DNA of 64,000 nt from Bacteroidota bacterium (GTDB taxonomy: Bacteria; Bacteroidota; Ignavibacteria; Tepidaquicellales; Tepidaquicellaceae), in assembly GCA_018266835.1 (NCBI GenBank), contig JAFDZP010000005.1, forward strand, positions 248,001 to 312,000. Direction: 5' to 3'. Shown here piece by piece: positions 50,173-58,515 of the stretch. Position numbers and translations under genes: made by a program. Every line of letters starts with the position of its first letter. The first letter of the stretch is position 1. The notes beneath the pieces are model-generated. The model saw only the letters and a list, made by a program, of their open reading frames with translations. It did not search any database and was not told the origin of the DNA.

Positions 50173-51537
50173 ATGGAAACAATGGAAAAAAAATCTACAG
50201 CTACAAACGGAGTCGGTGCAGTCCCACACATTGATGCAGCTAATGTTCAGGACGTTCTAAAAAAATATATGCTCGTTGACGGATTTGATATGACTCTAGA
50301 TATAAAAAAATCACAGGGCTCATATCTTTTCGATGCAAAGCATGGGAAAAGATATCTGGATTTTTTCACATTCATTGCATCAAATCCTCTCGGGATGAAT
50401 CATCCGAAAATCAACAACGATGAGTTCAAAAAGAAACTTGGCGAGGTAGCAGTTTCAAAGCCATCTCTGTCCGATATATACTTACAGGATCAGGCTGAAT
50501 TTGTTGATACATTCTGGAAGCTTGCAGTCCCCTCTTACTTCAAGTACTCATTCTTTATTGAAGGCGGAGCGCTTGCTGTTGAGAATGCATTGAAAGTTGC
50601 AATCGACTGGAAAGTCAGAAAGAATTTTGCAAAAGGTTACACAGAAGAAAAAGGTCATCAGATAATTCACTTTAAGGAAGCTTTCCATGGAAGAAGCGGA
50701 TATACAATGTCTTTAACAAATACTTCACCTGAGAAGACGAAGTACTATCCTAAATTCCACTGGCCACGAGTTTCAAATCCGTACATCACTTTTCCTCTTA
50801 ACGAAGAAAATTTAGCCGCAACAGTTGAAAAAGAAAAAGCATGTATAAACGAAATTCATGATGCATTAAGAAAAAATAAAGATGATATAGCAGCGATTAT
50901 ACTTGAACCGATTCAGGGTGAAGGCGGAGACCATCACTTTAGAAAAGAGTTCTTCCAGGAACTCAGAAGAATCTGCGATGAAAACGAAATCATGTTCATA
51001 CTTGATGAAGTGCAGACAGGTATTGCTCTCACAGGTAAATGGTGGGCACATCAGCATTTTGTTCAGCCGGATATAATTACATTCGGAAAGAAGATGCAGG
51101 TCTGCGGATTATTATGTACAGACAGAGTTGATGAAGTTCCGGATAACGTATTCCACGAACCAAGCAGAATAAATTCTACATGGGGCGGCAACATAACTGA
51201 TATGGTGCGATCAAAAAGAATTCTTGAAATAATAGAAGAAGATAATTTAGTAAAGAATGCAGAAGTAATGGGTGAATACATGCTTGCGAAGATAAAAGAA
51301 CTTTACGAACAATTTTACGGTTTAGTATTAAGTCCCAGAGGTAAAGGCCTTATGTGCGCATTCAGCTGCAAAGATACTGAAACAAGAAATCAGGTTATCA
51401 AAAAAGCGCTTGAGTCAGGCGTAATGGTTCTCCCATGCGGAAGAAGAACAATAAGATTCAGACCTCCGGTAAACATTAACAAAGCAGAAATAAACGAAGG
51501 CTTCGATGCACTGCATAAAGCATTGAAGTCGTTTTAA
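50173..51537 (+). CDS. lat: L-lysine 6-transaminase
   Basis: 454 residues. Class III PLP aminotransferase with the particular features of lysine epsilon-aminotransferase: HIDAANVQDVLKKYMLVDGFD at the N-terminus, FFIEGGALAVENALKVAIDW, FHGRSGYTMSLTNTSP, AAIILEPIQGEGGDHHFR, ILDEVQTGIALTGKWWAHQHF, and the PLP lysine in ITFGKKMQVCG. It transfers the epsilon-amino group of lysine to 2-oxoglutarate, the first step of lysine catabolism to 2-aminoadipate. Downstream pathway genes are not in the window. Confidence 0.9.
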   Translation: METMEKKSTATNGVGAVPHIDAANVQDVLKKYMLVDGFDMTLDIKKSQGSYLFDAKHGKRYLDFFTFIASNPLGMNHPKINNDEFKKKLGEVAVSKPSLSDIYLQDQAEFVDTFWKLAVPSYFKYSFFIEGGALAVENALKVAIDWKVRKNFAKGYTEEKGHQIIHFKEAFHGRSGYTMSLTNTSPEKTKYYPKFHWPRVSNPYITFPLNEENLAATVEKEKACINEIHDALRKNKDDIAAIILEPIQGEGGDHHFRKEFFQELRRICDENEIMFILDEVQTGIALTGKWWAHQHFVQPDIITFGKKMQVCGLLCTDRVDEVPDNVFHEPSRINSTWGGNITDMVRSKRILEIIEEDNLVKNAEVMGEYMLAKIKELYEQFYGLVLSPRGKGLMCAFSCKDTETRNQVIKKALESGVMVLPCGRRTIRFRPPVNINKAEINEGFDALHKALKSF

Positions 51538-51570
51538 AAATAGTTTAATAAATAATTAAAAAATAATTTT

Positions 51571-51639
51571 GTCATTCCTGCGAAGGCAGGAATCCAATCA
51601 TAAAGTTTAACTGGATCCCGGGTCAAGCCCGGGATGACA
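51571..51639. repeat. Family B palindromic pair, empty
   Basis: Left GTCATTCCTGCGAAGGCAGG followed by AATCCAATCA (51571-51600), ten-base centre, then right CTGGATCCCGGGTC and GACCCGGGATGACA-like arm AAGCCCGGGATGACA (51611-51639). The AATCCAATCA and TGGATCC tails face inward. The right copy runs into the frame of the Fur gene. Confidence 0.82.
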
Positions 51640-51648
51640 TCGAAAAAA

Positions 51649-52113
51649 ATGATATCAGAAGACGCAAGAAAAATTTTTGTAAAGTATTTAAAAGAGCATG
51701 CGCACAGAATAACGAATGAAAGATTTCTTATTCTTGATGCCGCTTTAAATATGGCAGGGCATTTTAACGCTGATGAACTGTACTTAAAAATGAAGAATGA
51801 ATACCTGAACGTTTCAAGAGCGACCGTTTACAAAACTCTTGACCTGATGAGCGAGTGTGACCTTCTTACAAAGCACAATTTCAAAGGCGAACGTACACGC
51901 TACGAAACGAAATTCGGACGCAACAATCATTACCACATCATCTGTGTTCATTGCAACAGAATTCTTGAATTTGAAGATCCGAAAATTGAAAAGCTTCAGG
52001 AAGAAGTCTGCAAGAAAAACGAACTGAAATTAGTTGACCACACTTTACAGGTTTTTGCCGAGTGTAAAGATGAAAAGGCATGCGAATTTAAGCACGATAC
52101 TAAACACCAATAG
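51649..52113 (+). CDS. fur: Fur family transcriptional regulator
   Basis: 154 residues from ATG at 51649; an ATG at 51634 lies inside the family B repeat and is less likely. The winged helix is residues 5-85 (RITNERFLILDAALNMAGHFNADELYL, VSRATVYKTLDLM), then the dimerisation domain with NNHYHIICVHCNRILEF, the zinc/iron-binding His and the CxxC pair, and a second Cys pair in CKDEKACEF. It lies directly upstream of feoA and feoB, so iron-dependent repression of ferrous uptake is likely; PerR or Zur are less likely from context. Confidence 0.85.
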   Translation: MISEDARKIFVKYLKEHAHRITNERFLILDAALNMAGHFNADELYLKMKNEYLNVSRATVYKTLDLMSECDLLTKHNFKGERTRYETKFGRNNHYHIICVHCNRILEFEDPKIEKLQEEVCKKNELKLVDHTLQVFAECKDEKACEFKHDTKHQ

Positions 52114-52189
52114 AGTTTTAAAAAAATTTGTCTGTATATTTATACAAAGTCTTAATAAGATTTAAACAAAGACTAAATAAAGTTTTTAA

Positions 52190-52408
52190 TTGAAAAGAGC
52201 TGACGATTTAAAAATCGGCGAGCGCGCCGTAATAAAAGACGTAGATAATACTCACCCGTCTGCGCACAGAATACTTGAAATCGGTTTCACGCCCGGGCAG
52301 GAAATCGAGCTTCTCAATTGCTCGGCATTCAAAGACCCTCTTGCATTTGCAATAAGAGGAACTATAATTGCAATCAGAAAAAAAGAGGCGCATTGTATTC
52401 ACATTTAA
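52190..52408 (+). CDS. feoA: Ferrous iron transport protein A
   Basis: 72 residues, TTG start, single FeoA/SH3-like domain: LKIGERAVIKDVDNTHPSAHRILEIGFTPGQEIELL and the closing IRGTIIAIRKKEA with the conserved Arg. A small cytoplasmic partner of FeoB. It overlaps the feoB start by 16 bases in a different frame, so the two are translationally coupled. Confidence 0.9.
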   Translation: MKRADDLKIGERAVIKDVDNTHPSAHRILEIGFTPGQEIELLNCSAFKDPLAFAIRGTIIAIRKKEAHCIHI

Positions 52409-54432
52409 ACGAAAAGAAGACTCCGCTTGTAACATTAGTTGGTCCGCCAAACTCGGGCAAGACTACGCTGTATAATTACCTCAGCGGAAAAAAATCCAAG
52501 ACGGTAAATTATCCCGGCTCGACCGTTAATTATTCTGTTTCTAAAATTCTCAGCAAGCACGAAGTTAACGCCGATATACTTGACTCTCCCGGAATCATTA
52601 GCTTAATCCCCACTTCCCCCGATGAAAAAGTTTCTGTCGATACGCTATACAAACATCCCAAGTACGGACATCCCGATATAGTAATTGTAACTGTTGATGC
52701 ATCGCAGCTCTCACGGCATTTGTATTTAGTGAAGCAGCTGATGGAATCGAATTTCAATCTGATTGTTGTTGTAACAATGATTGATATTCTGAAGCGTAAC
52801 GGAAAAGATATTGATATTATAAAACTCAGCGCAATACTTGGCTGCTGTGTTGTGAAATTTGACGGTAGAAACGCAGACGGTATAAAGCATTTGCTTGAAA
52901 AGACACGCGATAAAATCGTTGCTATACAAAAAGAAGAAATAATTTTACCGATTGCAAAATTTCATATTGATAAAGATAAACTGCTGCTTTCATACAAACA
53001 GATTGAAGAGATTGAAGATGAAGTAATAACCGAAAACGGTTTTAGAAAAAACGGTGCACTGGATTTAAACGCTATCAACGAAGAGCTTGTTATATTAAAT
53101 CAAAGAAGACCATTCGTAAGGCCTGATTCAAAGACTCTTAAGCTCGATAAAATTTTTCTTCATAAATACTGGGGACTTTCAATTTTCTTCCTGATTATGG
53201 CATTTACGTTCACTGCTATTTTCTGGATTGCACAGCCCATGATGGACTGGATAAGCGGCGGATTTGAATGGCTCTCAAATTATTCCGGTGATTTACTCGG
53301 TGATAATTTATTGAGTGATTTAGTTTCCGGCGGACTTATACCCGGGCTCGGTTCAGTTCTCGTCTTCCTACCGCAGATTTTAATTTTATTTTTTATACTT
53401 GAATTACTGGAAGACTCCGGCTACTTAGCGCGGGGCGCGATGCTTGTTGATAAGCCTCTCTCAAAAATTGGATTGAACGGACGTTCATTCGTTCCGATGC
53501 TTTCTGGTTTTGCATGCGCTATTCCCGCAACAATGGCTGCACGGACTATTGCAAATAAGAAAGAAAGATTTCTTACGATTTTTATTTTACCGTTAATGTC
53601 ATGCTCGGCGCGTATTCCGGTTTATGCTTTGCTCGTTGCTTTTTTAACTCCTAAAGATAAGCCATATCTCGGCGGAATATTTTTTACTCTGATTTATATT
53701 TTCAGCATAGTATGTTCTCTGGTTGTTGCTGCTATTATGAATAAATTCCGCGATAAAATTGTAAAAGAAAAAGAGGACTCGTCTTTTATACTTGAGCTCC
53801 CCGCTTACCGCAGACCAAAGCTCTGGTACAACTTAAAGCACTCATATAAGAATGCAAAGCAGTATGTAAAAAAAGCGGGACCTGTGATTTTAATTCTGTC
53901 TCTTGTGCTATGGGTGCTGACAACTTTTCCAAATTACAATCCGTCCATTCCGGATGCGGATAAGTTAAGCGCTGAGGAAGTTTCTTCTGTTAAAAACTCC
54001 GAACGTCTCGCAGGCTCATATGCTGCCATGATGGGAAGATTTATTGAACCCGTTATGAAGCCGATGGGAATGGACTGGCGTATCGGCGTTTCTCTTGTTG
54101 CTACTTTCGCAGCGCGTGAAGTGTTCGTCAGCTCCTTAGCACTTATTTTCAAAGTGACCGATGACGATGAGTCAAATCATAATAGCCTTCTCACTGCAAT
54201 GCAGGATGCAAAGTTTGAAGATACGGGTAAGAAGTTATTTACGCCGTCAATGGTTATAGGGCTCGTAATCTTTTTCGTCTTTGCTATGCAATGTTTATCC
54301 ACGACAGCAATTGCACGCAAGGAAACCGGCGGCTGGAAAATACCTATACTGCAAATTGTAGTTTTTACTTCGCTTGCCTATACTCTGACTGTAATTGTTG
54401 TGAATGGGTTGAAAGCGATGGGAGTGAGTTAG
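52393..54432 (+). CDS. feoB: Ferrous iron transport protein B
   Basis: 679 residues from a TTG at 52393, which starts LYSHLNEKKTP; the frame is open to 52318 but that part lies within feoA and lacks FeoB similarity. The N-terminal GTPase domain has G1 GPPNSGKTT, G3 DSPGI and a G4 written TMID where NMID is usual. Then come about eight transmembrane helices with the two Gate regions: LVFLPQILILFFILELLEDSGYLARGAML, FVPMLSGFACAIPATMAAR and LPLMSCSARIPVYALL. It takes up Fe2+ at the inner membrane. feoC is absent, as in most of the phylum. Confidence 0.93.
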   Translation: MYSHLNEKKTPLVTLVGPPNSGKTTLYNYLSGKKSKTVNYPGSTVNYSVSKILSKHEVNADILDSPGIISLIPTSPDEKVSVDTLYKHPKYGHPDIVIVTVDASQLSRHLYLVKQLMESNFNLIVVVTMIDILKRNGKDIDIIKLSAILGCCVVKFDGRNADGIKHLLEKTRDKIVAIQKEEIILPIAKFHIDKDKLLLSYKQIEEIEDEVITENGFRKNGALDLNAINEELVILNQRRPFVRPDSKTLKLDKIFLHKYWGLSIFFLIMAFTFTAIFWIAQPMMDWISGGFEWLSNYSGDLLGDNLLSDLVSGGLIPGLGSVLVFLPQILILFFILELLEDSGYLARGAMLVDKPLSKIGLNGRSFVPMLSGFACAIPATMAARTIANKKERFLTIFILPLMSCSARIPVYALLVAFLTPKDKPYLGGIFFTLIYIFSIVCSLVVAAIMNKFRDKIVKEKEDSSFILELPAYRRPKLWYNLKHSYKNAKQYVKKAGPVILILSLVLWVLTTFPNYNPSIPDADKLSAEEVSSVKNSERLAGSYAAMMGRFIEPVMKPMGMDWRIGVSLVATFAAREVFVSSLALIFKVTDDDESNHNSLLTAMQDAKFEDTGKKLFTPSMVIGLVIFFVFAMQCLSTTAIARKETGGWKIPILQIVVFTSLAYTLTVIVVNGLKAMGVS

Positions 54433-54483
54433 TTCTCGGTTGTTAGCTGTCAATTGCTAGAAAAATTTCACATATACACTCTA

Positions 54484-54514
54484 TGTCATTCCCGCGAAAG
54501 CGGGAATCCAATCA
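54484..54514 (+). repeat. Family B palindromic repeat (left boundary of the Mrr bracket)
   Basis: TGTCATTCCCGC, loop GAAA, GCGGGAATCCAATCA. Confidence 0.85.
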
Positions 54515-54587
54515 AATGACTCCCAAATTAACTCTTGATTAACTTAAATACTAAATATAATTTATAAGTAATTAAAGTAAGTTATAT

Positions 54588-55688
54588 TTGGGCAGAGGAT
54601 ATTATCGTAACGATTCAACTTCTTCACTAATTGCAATTCTCATATATTCTTATCCAATAGGTAAAGGATATCAATACGTATTAACAAATTGGCTTCACAT
54701 AAAAATTAACCCTTGGTATCTTTTTTGGATATTAATATATCCATTAACTTTAGTAATTTTAATTTTTTTATTTTGGGGGATCGGATGGCTTGCAAACTAT
54801 ATAAAGGAAAAGCGTTTCAATTATAAACAAGCAAGACAAGTATGCAAACACAATATTATAGGAGGTGAGACGTTAGCAAAATGTGAAAAATGTAAATGGG
54901 ATAAAATTTTACTTGAAAGAAAAAAAAATAATGAGAGGATAGCAATTGAAAAGAAAAAAGAATTGAACCAAAAGGCAGATGACTTAAGGTTAAATGAATA
55001 TAAAAGACTTTTGAAACTAAAATTGACAAAACAAGAATATCTATTATCACTCCAACCAAATGAATTTGAAGACATAGTTTCAAAAATGTTTGAAAATCTT
55101 GGATACAAAGTAAATAAAACTCCTTATACAAATGATAGAGGAAAAGATGCCGTATTCTTTAAAAATAATAGAAAATTTGTAGCAGAATATAAAAAGTATA
55201 AAAAAGAAAATACTATTGGTAGAAGGGCACTGCAAATCTTTTTTGCAGCTATGCAAGAAGAAAAAGCAGAAAAAGGGTTTTTTGTAACAACTTCTGATTT
55301 CAAAAAAACTGCAATAGAGTACGCTTCGACTGTAAATATTGATTGCATAAATATTGATCGCTTACTTAAATTAATGGGCGCCGCATTTCCCGAAAAAGAA
55401 AACTATAACTATAATGCGATGTGCAGAGAATGTGGGAACATTGTTTTATTTGATCTTAAAAACTCTGAAAGTTCTAAAGTATGTGAATTTGGACATACTG
55501 TAAATCTTGATATTAACATAGATGATATATCGATTAATATACTTACACAGAAAAAGATTTGTTATAGTTGCGGAAAAGAAATGAAACTAACTAATGGGTT
55601 TTATGGTAAATATTGGCGTTGTTCTGGGTATCCTAATTGCAAACGGTCATATAGTGCAAAAAATTTTAAGTTTAAGAGATATAGATAA
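54588..55688 (+). CDS. Membrane-anchored Mrr-type restriction endonuclease-like protein with zinc fingers
   Basis: 366 residues, TTG start. Two hydrophobic segments at about 12-30 and 44-70, then a Cys/His cluster CKHNIIGGETLAKCEKC, a charged coiled-coil stretch (105-150), and the Mrr catalytic domain at about 155-265: LQPNEFEDIVSKMFENLGY, DRGKDAVFF with the catalytic Asp, and FVAEYKKYKK, the E-x-K of the PD-(D/E)xK nuclease. The C-terminus has a topoisomerase-type C4 zinc finger, CYSCGKEM ... YWRCSGYPNCKRSY. Such proteins recognise and cut modified or foreign DNA, here probably at the membrane. AT-rich, alone, and flanked by inverted family B repeats: signs of transfer. Confidence 0.82.
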   Translation: MGRGYYRNDSTSSLIAILIYSYPIGKGYQYVLTNWLHIKINPWYLFWILIYPLTLVILIFLFWGIGWLANYIKEKRFNYKQARQVCKHNIIGGETLAKCEKCKWDKILLERKKNNERIAIEKKKELNQKADDLRLNEYKRLLKLKLTKQEYLLSLQPNEFEDIVSKMFENLGYKVNKTPYTNDRGKDAVFFKNNRKFVAEYKKYKKENTIGRRALQIFFAAMQEEKAEKGFFVTTSDFKKTAIEYASTVNIDCINIDRLLKLMGAAFPEKENYNYNAMCRECGNIVLFDLKNSESSKVCEFGHTVNLDINIDDISINILTQKKICYSCGKEMKLTNGFYGKYWRCSGYPNCKRSYSAKNFKFKRYR

Positions 55689-55689
55689 A

Positions 55690-55741
55690 TGATTGGATTC
55701 TCGCCGGAGTTTATCCTGCATTTGGTGTGGAACGGGAATGC
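55690..55741 (-). repeat. Family B palindromic repeat (right boundary of the Mrr bracket)
   Basis: TGATTGGATTCTCG and CGGGAATGCA arms with a 27-base loop; the TGATTGGATTC tail is the exact inverse of GAATCCAATCA at 54504-54514 and starts two bases after the stop. Confidence 0.78.
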
Positions 55742-55754
55742 ATTATGAATTGAT

Positions 55755-55825
55755 ACCGCCCCCTTAATCCCCCTCCTTGTAACGCTATCAATTATCAAGT
55801 CCCGCTTTAGCGGGAGAGGGGGGAA
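55755..55825 (+). repeat. Family A palindromic repeat, copy R17 (forward, with insertion)
   Basis: Tail ACCGCCCCCTTAAT, CCCCCTCCTTG, an insert holding TCCCGCTTTAGCGGGA, and then the GAGGGGGGAA arm. A palindrome nested in the loop of the repeat. Confidence 0.78.
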
Positions 55826-55833
55826 CTTGTGAA

Positions 55834-55871
55834 TAAAAAAAAACTCCTTCCGGAAAAATCCGAAAGGAGTT
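55834..55871 (-). terminator. Terminator of ychF
   Basis: Arms AACTCCTTCCGGA (55842-55854) and TCCGAAAGGAGTT (55859-55871); T run on the minus strand. Confidence 0.88.
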
Positions 55872-55912
55872 AAAGTTTTCTGACAACGAACAACTAGCAA
55901 CGGACAACTAAA

Positions 55913-57019
55913 TCAGACATTGAACCTAAAATTCGCAATATCGCCATCCTCAAACACATAATCTTTTCCTTCTACGTGCAGTAATCCTTTTTCTTTAACA
56001 GCTGCTTCAGTTTTATATTCAAGAATGTCTTTGCATTTTATAACCTCTGCGCGGATGAATCCTTTTTCGAAATCGGTGTGAATTACTCCCGCTGCTGCCG
56101 GAGCTTTTGTGCCTTTATGGATTGTCCATAAGTGCAGTTCCTTCTCCCCTGCCGTGAAGTATGTGATTAAATTTAATAATGAATATGCTTCTCTTATAAG
56201 TCTGTCAAGACCTGATGCTTCAAGTCCCAACTCCTTTAAAAATTCCGCTTTCTCTTCTTTGGTTTCCAATTGGGAAATTTCAGATTCAATCTGTACTGAC
56301 AACGTCATAAAGTTAGCGCCTTCTTTTGCAGCGATTTCTTTTACTACATCTGAATATTTATTTCCCTTCGAGCTTGAATCATCTACGTTTGCAACATATA
56401 AAAACGGCTTATCGGTTAGAAGATGCAAGTCACGGATTGTGATTTTATCGTCTTCGTTATCTAATTCATTCGTAAAATATTTTGCAAGTCTTCCGCCGGA
56501 TAAATGTTCTTTCAATCTTGTAAGTACATCTACTGCAGCTTTTATTTTTTTATCGCCTGACTTCAAACCTTTTGATGTTCTCTCTATTCCCTTCTCAGTT
56601 GTATCAAGATCTTTTAGTATAAGTTCTGTTTCAATAACTTCAATATCATCGGCGGGATTTACTTTTCCCTCTACGTGAATAACGTTATCATCTTCAAAGC
56701 ATCTGACAATATGAATAATTGCATCAACTTCTCTTATGTGAGATAAGAACTGATTGCCAAGCCCTTCGCCCTTTGAAGCGCCCTTTACAAGTCCCGCTAT
56801 ATCAACGAACTCAATCGTTGACGGAATTATTTTTTTAGGATTATATAATGCAACAAGCTTATCGATTCTTTCATCGGGTACGATAACTGTTCCGACGTTA
56901 GGATCGATTGTACAAAAAGGATAATTTGCCGCCTCTGCATTTTGTGAAGAGGTTAAAGCATTAAACAATGTTGACTTTCCTACATTCGGAAGTCCTACTA
57001 TACCGCATCTTAAAGACAT
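55913..57019 (-). CDS. ychF: Redox-regulated ATPase YchF (Obg family)
   Basis: 368 residues, family-standard. N-terminal G domain with [15 protein letters not shown] (G1), [30 protein letters not shown] (G3), and NVDD in place of NKxD in G4, the basis for its ATP preference. The C-terminal TGS domain holds [41 protein letters not shown] and ends in [10 protein letters not shown]. It binds ribosomes and responds to oxidative stress. Own terminator downstream. Confidence 0.96.
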   Translation of the reverse strand: [368 protein letters not shown]

Positions 57020-57130
57020 TTTTTATAATTATGAATTATGAATTTAGAATTATTGAGTGAAACGAAATCCCGCTTTAGCGGGATGAATTATTATTTCTGT
57101 TACTTTATACTTACTACTTTATACTTTTTA

Positions 57131-57763
57131 CTAACAGAGGCATCCGCGACCAAGAATCATATTCACTGCATTAAAGACTACACAAAACGAAACAGGGATT
57201 AAAATATTATCATCAATAGGAATAGGCATAAGCTCAAGTGTTACAGTAATTGCCAGCGCAATTAATGCAGGAATTAAAAATAATCCGCTGAGCATCCCCA
57301 TGAAAAAAAGTATTATAAGTCCCGTAATAAAAAATACAATGCTGCCTTCGAGCGTCTTATCAAAAACTTTTATCCTGCCAAAATATTTTCCATACAAAGC
57401 TGCTGCCGTATCGCCGAAAGTTGTAATAAGCATTCCGCTTATTGCAACGTGTTTTTCAAAAAATAAAAAACAGAACAGCGAAGAAAGAACTATATACGTA
57501 CCGCCCGTGAATAACGACTTTGAATTATCTGTTTCGTGATTCCGTAAGATCTTTCCAAGTACTTTAAGATATAAATCACGCAGCCATATCCATTTTATTC
57601 TTAGCAGATCCAGAGCAATCATGTAAACGCTGAGGATTATCGTTATCGTAACTATTACTTCTTTTGTTGTGAATAAATAAAAAATAGGAACAGCAGAATA
57701 CCCGATGTGAATCGACTTCCTCAAGAATTCATTTTTTATATCCAGCTTTTTTCCTGATTCCAT
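57131..57763 (-). CDS. Diacylglycerol/polyprenol kinase family protein
   Basis: 210 residues with about six transmembrane helices. The diagnostic motif GDTAAALYGKYFGRIKVFDKTLEGS (about residues 117-141) is that of the CTP-dependent dolichol kinase / DGK1 / VTE5 family. The N-terminus contains RKSIHIGYSAVPIFYLF, another family signature. It phosphorylates a lipid alcohol such as diacylglycerol or undecaprenol at the inner membrane. Starts about 100 bp after the retropepsin gene's terminator. Confidence 0.82.
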   Translation of the reverse strand: MESGKKLDIKNEFLRKSIHIGYSAVPIFYLFTTKEVIVTITIILSVYMIALDLLRIKWIWLRDLYLKVLGKILRNHETDNSKSLFTGGTYIVLSSLFCFLFFEKHVAISGMLITTFGDTAAALYGKYFGRIKVFDKTLEGSIVFFITGLIILFFMGMLSGLFLIPALIALAITVTLELMPIPIDDNILIPVSFCVVFNAVNMILGRGCLC

Positions 57764-57807
57764 TTATCTATACAACTCTTTTTGGCTACTCTTTTAAATG
57801 AGTACAT

Positions 57808-57846
57808 AAAAAAAGCGATTCCGAAAAATACATTACGGAACCGCTT
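57808..57846 (-). terminator. Terminator of the ftsH-retropepsin transcript
   Basis: Arms AAGCGATTCCG (57813-57823) and CGGAACCGCTT (57836-57846); T run on the minus strand. Confidence 0.86.
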
Positions 57847-57862
57847 GAAACATTTTTGAAAA

Positions 57863-58225
57863 CTATTTTTCTAAAGTAACTCTTCTTTCCTTGCAGTCTA
57901 CAATTAATTTATATCCAAACAAAATAAAAAAATCCATTCCTACTATTGGTAAACCATCCGATATAAATACTTCGATTAAATTGAATTCTCCTTCAATATT
58001 AATAACTGCCGAAGCAGCCATCATATTTGCAACTGAATTATCCGCTAACCTTACATTTCTAGTTTCAGTTATATCTAAAGCTAATTGTGCTGCAAGAATA
58101 GGTGAAATCATAATTCCTCCTGCAAAACCCGTATCAATCAGAAAAGTCTCCTCAAGAGAAGTAGTGCCCCATGAAACATCTAAATTAATATAAGCAAGAT
58201 TACCATGGAAAAAGCCTTTAATCAT
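57863..58225 (-). CDS. Retropepsin-like aspartic protease family protein
   Basis: 120 residues, one retropepsin lobe. The active-site motif is LIDTGFAGGIMIS (Asp about residue 31), followed by AVINIEGEFNLIEVFIS and LPIVGMDFFILFGYKLIVDC, the conserved ILG-like closing motif of clan AA proteases. Active only as a dimer. No signal peptide. ATGA overlaps the stop of the upstream small gene, so both are cotranslated. In many bacteria this protease is paired with a similar small partner; the physiological role is not known to me. Confidence 0.78.
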   Translation of the reverse strand: MIKGFFHGNLAYINLDVSWGTTSLEETFLIDTGFAGGIMISPILAAQLALDITETRNVRLADNSVANMMAASAVINIEGEFNLIEVFISDGLPIVGMDFFILFGYKLIVDCKERRVTLEK

Positions 58226-58506
58226 TTAATGCTCTTCAAATAACGGCTTGAAAATCCCGGATATTCCATAGTAACATCAAATCCTATTTTCTTGATATAA
58301 AAAATTGTTTCAGCTTTATCTTTCCTTGCAATTTGTGATGCCTGAAGACTTGTATCACCTAAATAAACTTTACCGGTTTCCGTATCAATAGCTAAAAATT
58401 TTCCTATTAGATGAGGTTCATAATCAGATTTAATTTTTTCATAAATCTTTTCACCTTCCCTTGCTATCTTTTCAGTATCAATATTTTTAATATTATCAGC
58501 TGTCAT
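58222..58506 (-). CDS. Small partner protein of the retropepsin (DUF5678-like), unknown
   Basis: 94 residues. The central part HLIGKFLAIDTETGKVYLGDTSLQASQIARK and the end ETIFYIKKIGFD resemble a small family (often DUF5678) found beside retropepsin-like genes in several phyla. No catalytic residues are evident. The N-terminal 30 residues are amphipathic (NIDTEKIAREGEKIYEKIKSD). It starts 9 bp after the ftsH stop and overlaps the protease by four bases; substrate, inhibitor or adaptor of the protease are the open options. Confidence 0.6.
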   Translation of the reverse strand: MTADNIKNIDTEKIAREGEKIYEKIKSDYEPHLIGKFLAIDTETGKVYLGDTSLQASQIARKDKAETIFYIKKIGFDVTMEYPGFSSRYLKSIK

Positions 58507-58515
58507 TACTTTTCT

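Noticed and set aside
51634-52113. Upstream ATG for fur at 51634
   Set aside because: It lies in the right arm of a family B repeat; the ATG at 51649 gives the usual N-terminus.
55601-55900. Minus-strand 99-codon ORF downstream of ychF
   Set aside because: It covers the end of the Mrr gene, repeats and a terminator; composition is repeat-driven.
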